In this document: in pieces, positions 46,686 through 54,751 of the stretch
How positions within the stretch are numbered: the stretch's first letter is position 1
Layout: each line of letters starts with the position of its first letter
NCBI GenBank assembly: GCA_937973965.1
Contig: CALJJQ010000004.1
Span: 1-64,000 of the forward strand
Source of the DNA: an uncultured Calothrix sp.
GTDB lineage: Bacteria; Cyanobacteriota; Cyanobacteriia; Cyanobacteriales; Nostocaceae
DNA length: 64,000 nucleotides
Direction: 5' to 3'
The notes under the pieces: generated by a model
The model's database searches: none
What the model saw: the letters and a program-made list of their open reading frames with translations, nothing else
What the model was told of the DNA's origin: nothing
Translations under genes and position numbers: made by a program

Positions 46686-46798
46686 GTAATATTTTCGCCA
46701 ATTTCGGGGAAATGGGGAAGATTGGGAAGTGTACTATTTTGATTTTTCCTTATTGGTTTATGAGTTTCCCACTATTGGAGATTGGGGAGATACGGGAA

Positions 46799-46981
46799 AT
46801 GTTTGGATTAAGCAAGTTAAAGCAAGCACCATTTATCAACAAGCTTTCGCGGAAGGAGAGCAGAAAGGAAGATGACAAGTCAGCGCAAGCGATCGCACAC
46901 CACCAAAACCAAAAAGCGATGGTCAAAGACTACTTCAAAGGAGCATCACAACAGCAAATCCTTACCCCAGTAAACGTTTGA
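46799..46981 (+). CDS. Small hypothetical basic protein
   Basis: A 60-residue frame starts MFGLSKLKQAPFINKLSRK and contains ESRKEDDKSAQAIAHHQNQK and a YFKGASQQQ segment. GGAG lies 9 bp before the ATG, an acceptable site. It is divergent from metH, hydrophilic and rich in Lys and Gln. I recognise no family. A longer reading from 46658 overlaps the metH leader hairpin and has low coding quality, so I reject it. Whether even the short form is expressed is uncertain. Confidence 0.35.
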   Translation: MFGLSKLKQAPFINKLSRKESRKEDDKSAQAIAHHQNQKAMVKDYFKGASQQQILTPVNV

Positions 46982-47116
46982 GTTGCTTGTATACTTCGTC
47001 CACGACAGCACAGTCGTAAGACTTATCGTCAGATATCGCGCATCCCCAGGTAGGTGTAAATAAATGGCGAGATGATTCAATCTAACAGGACTGACGCAAA
47101 TCAAAAAGAATCATAA

Positions 47117-48694
47117 TTATCGAACTTGCTTGAGGTTTTCTATTTGGTTGGTAAACATTTCTGTAAATAAACTCAAAACTGTGCGTTCTTCCCTAACTTT
47201 AATATTTGCACTAATGGACATTCCTGATTGTAGGGATATGTCTCTACCTTTGACTGCTAATGTTTGTTGATTAAGGCGAACTTTGGCGGGAAAACGATAA
47301 AATTGATAGGTTGGTTCGGGGGGTAAGGCATCAGAGCCAATCCATTTGACTTCGCCCTTAATATCACCAAATTCACTGAAGGGAAAGGATTCGATTCTCA
47401 CATCTACTTTCATTCCTTCCTGGACAAATCCAATATCTCGATTAGTGATAAATATTTCGGCAATCAGGTTATCATTAGGGACAATTTTCAAGACTTTTTC
47501 ACTAGCATTGGTGACAAAACCTGGTGTTTTTGCTTGTAAATCAAAAATTGTCCCTGCTACTGGTGCGCGTAATTCCTGATATTTGACGTTGAGTTTGACT
47601 TGCTCTATTTTACTATTAATTTCCGCAAGTTTTTTATCATTTTCTAGGAGGATGCGGGATAGTTGACTGTCGATTTCAGCAATGCGTTGTTTATTTGCAG
47701 CAATTTTTTCCAGGATATTTTTTTGGGAACTTGCAACGGTGTTAGTTAATTCTTCTGTTCCCTGGTCTACGTCGTATTTGAGACGTTGTTGTTCCTGTTC
47801 TAGCTGGGAAATTTGGGATTTCAGGGTTTGCACTGTTTGCTTTTGCTTGAGATACTGAAGTTGAGCGATCGCGCCTTCTTTGGCTAAGTTTTCTAGTTTG
47901 GTGAGAATTTGCTGTTCTAGAATCAAATTTTGGCGTGCATCTTGGATTTTGATTTGGTTTTGATTGGCTTGTTGTTTGATTTGAGCAATTTCTAAGCGTG
48001 CTGCATTGGTGCGAGATGTCAGTTCGGTTTGTGCTGCTTGTAAGCGTTGTTGTTCTTGGTGATTGAGGTTATTATTATCGGTGTTATTATTCAATTCTGT
48101 CTCTAGGGTTTCTATTTCCCTTAGAAGAGCAGAGCGGTTTTTAAAAAGGTTGGCGATTTCGGGATTTAGGTTATTATTTAACAGGGATGAACTAGCTGGA
48201 TTGTCGCCGGAGTTAATCAAGGTGCGATAAATTTGATTTTCCTGGATGATGCTATTACGAATTTTTTCTAAAGCTATTAATTCTGACTTGTTAGCTTCTG
48301 TGTCAAAAACTAATAATAAATCCCCTGCTTTCACCTGTTGTCCATCTTTTACTAAAACCTGTTTCACAACTCCTCCTACAGGTGCTTGAACTTCTTTGAC
48401 TGCTGCTTCAGGTTTTAGTTGTCCTGTTGCGGGTACTACCTGTTCAATTTTAGCAACACTAGCCCAAATTACACCAAAACTAGCTAATCCCATTAATGTT
48501 AACATAATGGCCCGTGACCATATGGGGGATTGACGTAGTACAACTGATGAGGATTGTTGTAATTGGTAGGATTTTAAATCTGGTTTCAGTTGTTTGGGTA
48601 CGGGTTTTTCTGCTAACAGTAATCGTGCATTTTGTAGGTTTGATTGATGATATTTTCCGTTACCGTTATGACCGTTAGTGTGGTTAGTAGACAT
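47117..48694 (-). CDS. HlyD-type membrane-fusion protein of type I secretion system 2
   Basis: The 525-residue protein has a single membrane span near residues 62-82 (AIMLTLMGLASFGVIWASVA), lipoyl halves (VGGVVKQVLVKDGQQVKAGD and KYQELRAPVAGTIFDLQAKT), a long Gln/Asn/Leu-rich coiled coil between them and a C-terminal beta-barrel. It is the periplasmic adaptor linking the ABC exporter encoded upstream at 49234-52260 to an outer-membrane channel. It is a paralog of the adaptor at 9573 but is clearly diverged. The 539-bp gap to the ABC gene contains a MITE-like element, so the two may now be transcribed separately. Confidence 0.88.
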   Translation of the reverse strand: MSTNHTNGHNGNGKYHQSNLQNARLLLAEKPVPKQLKPDLKSYQLQQSSSVVLRQSPIWSRAIMLTLMGLASFGVIWASVAKIEQVVPATGQLKPEAAVKEVQAPVGGVVKQVLVKDGQQVKAGDLLLVFDTEANKSELIALEKIRNSIIQENQIYRTLINSGDNPASSSLLNNNLNPEIANLFKNRSALLREIETLETELNNNTDNNNLNHQEQQRLQAAQTELTSRTNAARLEIAQIKQQANQNQIKIQDARQNLILEQQILTKLENLAKEGAIAQLQYLKQKQTVQTLKSQISQLEQEQQRLKYDVDQGTEELTNTVASSQKNILEKIAANKQRIAEIDSQLSRILLENDKKLAEINSKIEQVKLNVKYQELRAPVAGTIFDLQAKTPGFVTNASEKVLKIVPNDNLIAEIFITNRDIGFVQEGMKVDVRIESFPFSEFGDIKGEVKWIGSDALPPEPTYQFYRFPAKVRLNQQTLAVKGRDISLQSGMSISANIKVREERTVLSLFTEMFTNQIENLKQVR

Positions 48695-49233
48695 GGGATT
48701 TTCCTTGAGTAAAATACAAAAGACAAGAAACAGAAGTAGGATGATTTTTTTTAAATATCAATTAACGTGAATTCGACAGACTTTAAGCTATATAATCCTT
48801 ATGGATCCAAGATTTTGTCATTTCAGGTTCACAATCAGCTTTCCGTAAACGTTGAGAAAAAAGTCAATAACTGCCATTCTCAATTTACTGATTTTATTCT
48901 CACCAGAGGAGGGAGGTTTTTAAAAACTTTTATGAGTTTCAGACTTCGTAGTTCATAGAACTCACGTTCAATTAATACTAATTCACCCTACTCCTTAATC
49001 TGCTCCCTGACTTCGAAGAGGGGTAATTTGAGCGAAAGTGAGAATTGGGATAGGGCTCTTTATTTTGTGCATCTTCACATTAAACCTTATCCATAATCAA
49101 AACAGGAGTTTTTGTCTTTGCAACGTCAGGAAGCAATCTCAATAATCATGATTAAAAACTACGGTTCTCAATTCAGGGACATGGTTTAATTTAGTGTAAC
49201 ACTTTATCAACTCCTATTCCCTACTTACTTTAT
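48695..49233. other. Spacer between ABC exporter 2 and its HlyD gene
   Basis: The 539 bp hold the TIR element at 48762-48970 and an AT-rich remainder without a gene. The region next to 48694 probably supplies a promoter for the HlyD gene. Confidence 0.45.
48762..48970. mobile_element. MITE-like element (TTAACGTGAATTCGA family), copy B
   Basis: It begins TTAACGTGAATTCGACAGAC and ends CATAGAACTCACGTTCAA, an imperfect inverted pair. Internal words CTTTAAGCTATATAATCC, CAAGATTTTGTCA and AGTCAATAACTG match the copy at 53552-53783. It separates exporter genes that are normally adjacent. Confidence 0.65.
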
Positions 49234-52200
49234 TTACAAATTCACTTCCTGCTGATTATAAAGATAAAAATAATGACCTTTATTCGCCATTAATTCCTGG
49301 TGATTTCCTTGTTCGATTAATCTTCCTCCATCCATAACTAAAATGATGTCTGCATGACTAACTGTATTTAATCTATGGGTAATAAAAAATACTGTATTTC
49401 CTCTGAATTCACTGGCTAAATTGATACAAACCTGCCGTTCTGTTGGGTAATCTAAAGCACTGGTAGCTTCATCTAAAACAAGTAATTTTGGTCTTTGTAA
49501 TACCGAACGCGCAATCGCAATTCTTTGTCTTTGTCCTCCGGATAGTCCTGCTCCTTTTTCTCCGACGCGGGTATTATAGCCATTGGGTAGGTTCATAATA
49601 AAGTCGTGAGCTGCTGCAATTTTGGCTGCTTGGATAATTTCTTCGCTGGTTGCATCGGGGTTGGTGAGGGCAATATTTTCCTGGACAGTGCCATCGAATA
49701 GTAAACTATCCTGGGGAACTACTCCTAATTGTCGTCGTAGGGAATAAAGTTCGACTTTGGCTATATCATAATCATCGATTAAAATTCTTCCGGATTCGGG
49801 TGCGTATAATCTTAATAATAGTTTCATTAAGGTGCTTTTTCCGGAACCACTTTGTCCGACGATTCCCACAAATTTTCCAGGGGGAATTTCAATGTTGACG
49901 TTAGCTAACTGTAGAGGACCTGTGGTAGCAAAGCGGAAGGATATATTTTCAAATTTAACTGCTCCTTGAATTGCTGGGAGGGGAATATTTCCTCTGTCTT
50001 GCTCTCCTTCTTCCGGGGTATCGACAATATCACTTAAACGTTCTAGAGATAACGCTGTTTCTTGGAAACTTTGCCACAGTTGAGCTAATCGTAATATGGG
50101 ACTGGTGACGTAGCTGGAAATAATCCGAAAGGCGATTAATTCTCCTAGGGTTAATTCCCCTTGTAAAACTAAATAAGCTCCCGCCCATAATACTAGCAAA
50201 CTGCTTAATTTATTCAGGAAATTACTAGTAGCACTAGCCCAAGTGGAAGTAATCACATTATCAAAACCCGCAGCGACATAGCGAGCATATTTTTCTTGCC
50301 ATGTAAAACGCGATCGCAATTCGATATTTTGGGCTTTGACGGTTTGAATTCCCGACATTACCTCTACAAGATAGGATTGGGTTTCCGCGTTGCGTTCGGA
50401 TTTGCGCCGCAGTTGTTTGCGGATGATGGGGGATGCTATCAGGGTAATTAATAGAAATACGGGAATTGTTGCTAAACTAACTAGAGTTAATTGCCAGCTA
50501 TAAAAGAGCATGACAATAATATACACTACGGAAAATACCGCATCTAATCCCACCGTTAAGGCTGTTCCCGTGAGAAATTGACGGATATTTTCTAATTCGT
50601 TAATTCTAGTAGCTAGTTCTCCTACAGGTCGCCGTTCAAAATAGCGTAGTGGTAAACGTAATAGATGGTCAATAATTTGTGAACCTAACCCCATATCTAT
50701 ACGGTTAGTTGTATCCACAAATAGATAGGTACGGAGAGCACCTAAAATTGCTTCAAAAAAGCCAACAACTAATAATAAAGCCCCCAATACATTCAGGGTA
50801 TTAATACTATTTTGGACAATAACCTTATCAATAATTAACTGAATCACCAACGGATTCACTAAAGCCGCTAATTGCACAAAAAATGAAGCTAAAAAGACTT
50901 CAATCAATACCCGACGATAACGGGATATATAGGGTAAAAACCAACTTAAACCAAAACGTTTTTGGGGTGTTTCCTGGGTCGCACTCAACAACAAAACTTG
51001 CACCTGGGGAGTCGAATTCTCCCCTACCGCTTCTAACTCTGCAATCAACTTACCCGGTGAAAACCGCTTTATCCCCTGGGACGGTACACCTAAAACCATC
51101 ACGCGATCGCTAGCTTCATAAATGACTGCATATTCCCCTTGGTAACGCATCAATGCGGGTGTGGGAATACGTGTCACATTCTGAGTTAGTAAATCTACTA
51201 GTTGTGATTTAAATCCGATTAATTCACCTAAATAGGCGCAAACTTGAAAAGAAATAGATTCCTGTCGGCGAAACTGCTCTGTTAACACCCGTTTCACCAC
51301 TTCTTGGCGAAAGGGAATATGTAAATACTGACACAACATTTGCCAACAAGCTGCTGTCCCATTCACTTCCCCCCGACCCCGAACAAATGGATACTTAACT
51401 CGTTGATTATCTGGTTTGTACTGCTGAGGTTGGGAAGAAAACAGGGGTTCTGTTTCCTCAACGTAGGGGATTTCTAATTCCTCTTCCAAAGATGGAGGAC
51501 TAGTGAGGATTTCCTGGGAAGGTAGGGAAGATTGGGTATTGGTATCTACGTAACCCTGTAAACAAGATATATCCTCCGGGTCTAATCCTAGCAACCTTGC
51601 AGAATTCTTCCCCGTCACCTCAATCATCCCCAATTTATTTAAATCTAAACGGGAACCACGGGGATTCTGATTGACAACACCACCACTGACAAACCAAAGT
51701 TTTTCCCTTTCTAATTCCTCTACACCCAGTTTACCGGGAGGTAAATTGATAATCGTGGCATTCGTGGCAGCTTTTTCCGTAATTTCCCGTAGATTTGCTC
51801 CTCCATTAGCCAAAGCATCCAACTGTAACCCCACAACTTCAAATACTTCCGCCATATGCACTTGACTTTGACGTGCTTGAGCAAAAGCCGGAAAAGCCGC
51901 CATTAAACTCAGAAAATCCGTCGCAGTAATCGTTAAAATTGTCACTTCCGTAGATGCGATCGCTGTTTCACAGGGTGTTTGACGCAGTAAACTGATTTCT
52001 CCTAAAAAATCCCCTGTTTCTAGTAATTTTAAGGTAGTTGGCATTTGGGTTCGGGGGTCATAGCCAATTAACCGTACTTTACCGGTATAAATTATTCCTA
52101 CTCGGTCGGGAATTGTTTCCTGACCAATAATTTTCTGACCGATTCGGAAGCGTCCAGCTTGAATTGTTGTCAGTAATCTCGTCAATACTTCCCCTGGTAT

Positions 52201-52260
52201 TTGCTCAAAACCGGGTAGGGAAGCAATAAATGTTTGCAAGTTACTTTTAAGGTAAGTCAT
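49234..52260 (-). CDS. ABC exporter with cyclic-nucleotide-binding and degenerate C39-like domains (type I secretion system 2)
   Basis: The 1008-residue protein has a cNMP-binding-like N-terminus (IIGQETIPDRVGIIYTGKVR, LLETGDFLGEISLL), a C39-like domain near residues 285-420, a membrane domain (450-740) and a nucleotide-binding domain with GQSGSGKSTLM, LSGGQRQRIAIARSVL, LLVLDEATSALD and FITHRLNTV. In the C39-like domain the catalytic positions are lost: VNGTAAC instead of DCGxAC, GEYAVIY instead of GxHxVVY, and VPS instead of DPA. Such CLD domains in HlyB-type exporters do not cut; they bind RTX-like cargo. This fits export of large unprocessed proteins such as those at 54752 and 59547. The parvulin gene lies upstream on the same strand. 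Confidence 0.92.
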   Translation of the reverse strand: MTYLKSNLQTFIASLPGFEQIPGEVLTRLLTTIQAGRFRIGQKIIGQETIPDRVGIIYTGKVRLIGYDPRTQMPTTLKLLETGDFLGEISLLRQTPCETAIASTEVTILTITATDFLSLMAAFPAFAQARQSQVHMAEVFEVVGLQLDALANGGANLREITEKAATNATIINLPPGKLGVEELEREKLWFVSGGVVNQNPRGSRLDLNKLGMIEVTGKNSARLLGLDPEDISCLQGYVDTNTQSSLPSQEILTSPPSLEEELEIPYVEETEPLFSSQPQQYKPDNQRVKYPFVRGRGEVNGTAACWQMLCQYLHIPFRQEVVKRVLTEQFRRQESISFQVCAYLGELIGFKSQLVDLLTQNVTRIPTPALMRYQGEYAVIYEASDRVMVLGVPSQGIKRFSPGKLIAELEAVGENSTPQVQVLLLSATQETPQKRFGLSWFLPYISRYRRVLIEVFLASFFVQLAALVNPLVIQLIIDKVIVQNSINTLNVLGALLLVVGFFEAILGALRTYLFVDTTNRIDMGLGSQIIDHLLRLPLRYFERRPVGELATRINELENIRQFLTGTALTVGLDAVFSVVYIIVMLFYSWQLTLVSLATIPVFLLITLIASPIIRKQLRRKSERNAETQSYLVEVMSGIQTVKAQNIELRSRFTWQEKYARYVAAGFDNVITSTWASATSNFLNKLSSLLVLWAGAYLVLQGELTLGELIAFRIISSYVTSPILRLAQLWQSFQETALSLERLSDIVDTPEEGEQDRGNIPLPAIQGAVKFENISFRFATTGPLQLANVNIEIPPGKFVGIVGQSGSGKSTLMKLLLRLYAPESGRILIDDYDIAKVELYSLRRQLGVVPQDSLLFDGTVQENIALTNPDATSEEIIQAAKIAAAHDFIMNLPNGYNTRVGEKGAGLSGGQRQRIAIARSVLQRPKLLVLDEATSALDYPTERQVCINLASEFRGNTVFFITHRLNTVSHADIILVMDGGRLIEQGNHQELMANKGHYFYLYNQQEVNL

Positions 52261-52648
52261 TCGATTTGGGATTTTCGATTTGGGATTTGGGATTGAAGAT
52301 AAAAGGGTTTTTAGATATATATCAATCCGATTTAATTTAACTAAAGTAGTGTATGAGAATAAATATTGTGGAACAGGCTTCTAACCTGTTTTATGTAGAT
52401 AATCATTCTGCATCAATTGAGTTTGTATGGCATTATCTACAAGTATTAGTGATATATTATGTTGGGAGTAATAATGTAGATGCCTAATTTCGGTTTTTAA
52501 AAATTAAATCAACTACGAAATATCAAAACTAAAGCACTATCAACAAAATATCGCATTTATCCTGATTACTTTTTATAAAAATTCACCTTTAAGAGATAAA
52601 AGATTTTCTGAAAATTTCACCAACCAGCATCTCTTCCAAATCAAAATC
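52261..52648. other. Spacer between parvulin and ABC exporter genes
   Basis: The 388 bp contain an AACAGG/CCTGTT hairpin near 52365-52385 and a 10-bp inverted repeat (TGTAGATAAT and ATTATCTACA) at 52394-52441 with a 28-nt loop. No gene is seen; the hairpins may separate the two transcripts. Confidence 0.4.
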
Positions 52649-53440
52649 CTATTGCAAAACCATTTTCCGACCGTATTCAACTTTCTTTATCCGCTTTCCT
52701 AGCTCCTCTTCCCCATACCCAATTTGCCATTTCTGAGCTTGAATTTGTCCTTGTAACCATTCATGAAACCGTTCATTAATTAAACGCTGACGCGTCATCT
52801 CATCTAATTTTGCACTAATAATTTTCTCCAATCTTATTAAAACAATCCATTCACCCACCTGAGTTGGTGGTACAAGCTGCTGGGGTTGGACACTGGACAA
52901 AATTTTGGCAATTATTGGATGAATTGACTGCAATTCCACAGGACCAATGACACCATCTGTCTCCACTTCCGAACCTTGGGAATATTCCCGAACTAATTCC
53001 CCAAAAGACTGTTCTCCCTCACTAATCCGAAAGTATAACTCTTGAGCAATCCCAATATCATTGGTGCGCAATAAAGAATAAATTACCCTATCCAACTGGG
53101 GTTTACGTTGACGAAAATAGGAATCTAAATCTCCTCCCCAATTGATTTGTTTAAATTTTTCTAATTTGCACTGACGAATGGCAATTTCATCCAACTGTTC
53201 CGAGGTTAAACCATTCTGTTGCAACCAAAATCGACGCTGTTCTGGTGAAGTTAACTGATATCTTGCTGCTAACTGCTCACAGGCTGATTTTACTTCCGTG
53301 GGAGTTAATTTGATTTCAGCGATCGCGCTGTCAATAATCAACTCCCCCAACAACTGCGGCATCATTTGATATTTTACCAAAGACTGCATCAACTGTTCTG
53401 ATGTTAGTCGATTATTACCCACTTGCAGAATTGGGAACAT
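52649..53440 (-). CDS. Parvulin-type peptidyl-prolyl isomerase of type I secretion system 2
   Basis: This 263-residue protein has a SurA/PpiC-like layout. Residues 10-110 are a helical N-terminal region (LTSEQLMQSLVKYQMMPQLL) and residues ~120-215 form a rotamase domain (AQELYFRISEGEQSFGELVR, EYSQGSEVETDGVIGPVELQ, VGEWIVLIRLEKI). No signal peptide is visible, so it would act in the cytoplasm, unlike SurA. Cyanobacterial type I exporters are often encoded with such an isomerase, which may keep the cargo unfolded or help docking. It lies upstream of the ABC gene on the same strand and is divergent from the giant phosphatase gene at 54752. Confidence 0.85.
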   Translation of the reverse strand: MFPILQVGNNRLTSEQLMQSLVKYQMMPQLLGELIIDSAIAEIKLTPTEVKSACEQLAARYQLTSPEQRRFWLQQNGLTSEQLDEIAIRQCKLEKFKQINWGGDLDSYFRQRKPQLDRVIYSLLRTNDIGIAQELYFRISEGEQSFGELVREYSQGSEVETDGVIGPVELQSIHPIIAKILSSVQPQQLVPPTQVGEWIVLIRLEKIISAKLDEMTRQRLINERFHEWLQGQIQAQKWQIGYGEEELGKRIKKVEYGRKMVLQ

Positions 53441-53551
53441 ACAATATTTGGGGTGATTTTTGTTTACTTTTGTCTAAGTAAACATACCAATGCAAGATTA
53501 TGGACAGATTATCAATCAATGAAGATTATTTTAATTATTTGGACACTTAAA

Positions 53552-53783
53552 ATTAACACGAATTCGACGAACTTTAAGCTCTATAATCCTGATAAATCAA
53601 AGATTTTGTCAATTCAGGTTTAAACTAACCTCTGGGTTTAGTTGAGAATAAAGTCAATAACTGTCTATTCCCAGTTTACTGATTTTATTCTCAGTAGACT
53701 GGGAGGTTTTGAAAAACTTTTATTTGACACAAATATTGCTGGACAAGAGTTTCAGGCTTTGTGATTCATCGAACTCACGTTAA
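53552..53783. mobile_element. MITE-like element (TTAACACGAATTCGA family), copy C
   Basis: It starts AATTAACACGAATTCGACGA and ends TTCATCGAACTCACGTTAA. It shares CTTTAAGCT.TATAATCC, AAGATTTTGTCA, AATAAAGTCAATAACTG and GGGAGGTTTT.AAAAACTTTTAT with copy B. It lies between the divergent parvulin and phosphatase genes. Confidence 0.65.
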
Positions 53784-54254
53784 AATCAAAAAGCTCTCTT
53801 CACCTTCTGCATTTCCATCTCTCTGGTCTACAATAATTTCATAATCCCCATAAAAGTCGGGTTGAAACACGATTTTTGGTGTTGCATAATACTGTAATCT
53901 CAACGTCAATTCTCACTCGTCAACAATTAGGGTGTTATATTTTCTTGATTTCACCAAGTATAACTTGATAATTCCAATTCTCCAGAGAAAAATATCCCTC
54001 TCCTGACCTAGGTCAATTATCACCTCCTATCCGTCTAATTATAGAAATCTTGTATAAATATTGCGGTTCTTAAACATTTGATAGTCACTCCTTAATTTAG
54101 CTACCATAAGGTAATAATACGGAATTTAGAAGATGAATCAAGATAGATTTAGGTTAGTCTAGTGTAAATTAATAGTCATATATATTAGAACTTATGCAAG
54201 CGTCACAATATAAGACCAACTGGCACATACCAATCTAAATTGAATGCTTGTAAG

Positions 54255-54290
54255 CCTTAATTTATTGCTACTGTTAGGGGTAAATTAAGG
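54255..54290. promoter_or_regulatory. Inverted repeat upstream of the phosphatase gene, possible operator
   Basis: Two 10-bp arms (CCTTAATTTA and TAAATTAAGG) are separated by 16 bp. Each arm contains CTTAATTT, which fits the PyTTAAPyPy(T/A) octamer of cyanobacterial Pho boxes, but in inverted rather than tandem order. The function is unproved. Confidence 0.3.
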
Positions 54291-54751
54291 CAATGTGACA
54301 GTTCTCATGAAAATACGCTTTTTTACTAAGTTCTGTATGTAATTTATGCAATTCTTAACCAGGAATTATCTGGTCACCAACTAAGATAAAAGTTCAATAC
54401 CAATTGAACTTTTATCTGGTTCACAACTTCCAAATATCTTAATTATGTTCTTGTAATCCTACCAAAAATTAAATCGTTACCGATTCCGTGGCAAAATAAT
54501 CACCCATTGAATCACGATTTATAGTCATTTTTTGATTTCAATCATCACCAGATATGGAAAAACAAGTTTTGAGTAGATTTGGAGTGAGAAATCAAATTAT
54601 TTTTTATTCCCTACTCCCTATCCTCTAATACCCAAAAACTGTTTGCCATAAAAGATTAATCGTATTTGATTTTATTTTCAGTTGCAGCAAGTTTCACCCA
54701 ACACTCAGAGTAATTAAACCTCACTGTTCCAATTAACAGTCAAAAATAATT

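Larger units (their letters stand above)
53441..54751. other. 1.3-kb divergent spacer between exporter set 2 and the first giant phosphatase
   Basis: No gene is visible. The element at 53552-53783 is a MITE-like copy. At 54255-54290 a perfect 10-bp inverted repeat (CCTTAATTTA and TAAATTAAGG) is found. At 54354-54361 CTTAACCA fits the single cyanobacterial Pho-box octamer, but the neighbouring octamers at 11-bp spacing fit poorly. Confidence 0.45.

Noticed and set aside
46658-46798. Longer form of the small ORF upstream of metH
   Set aside because: It begins inside the metH leader hairpin and its first 47 codons look non-coding; only the part from 46799 has a ribosome site.
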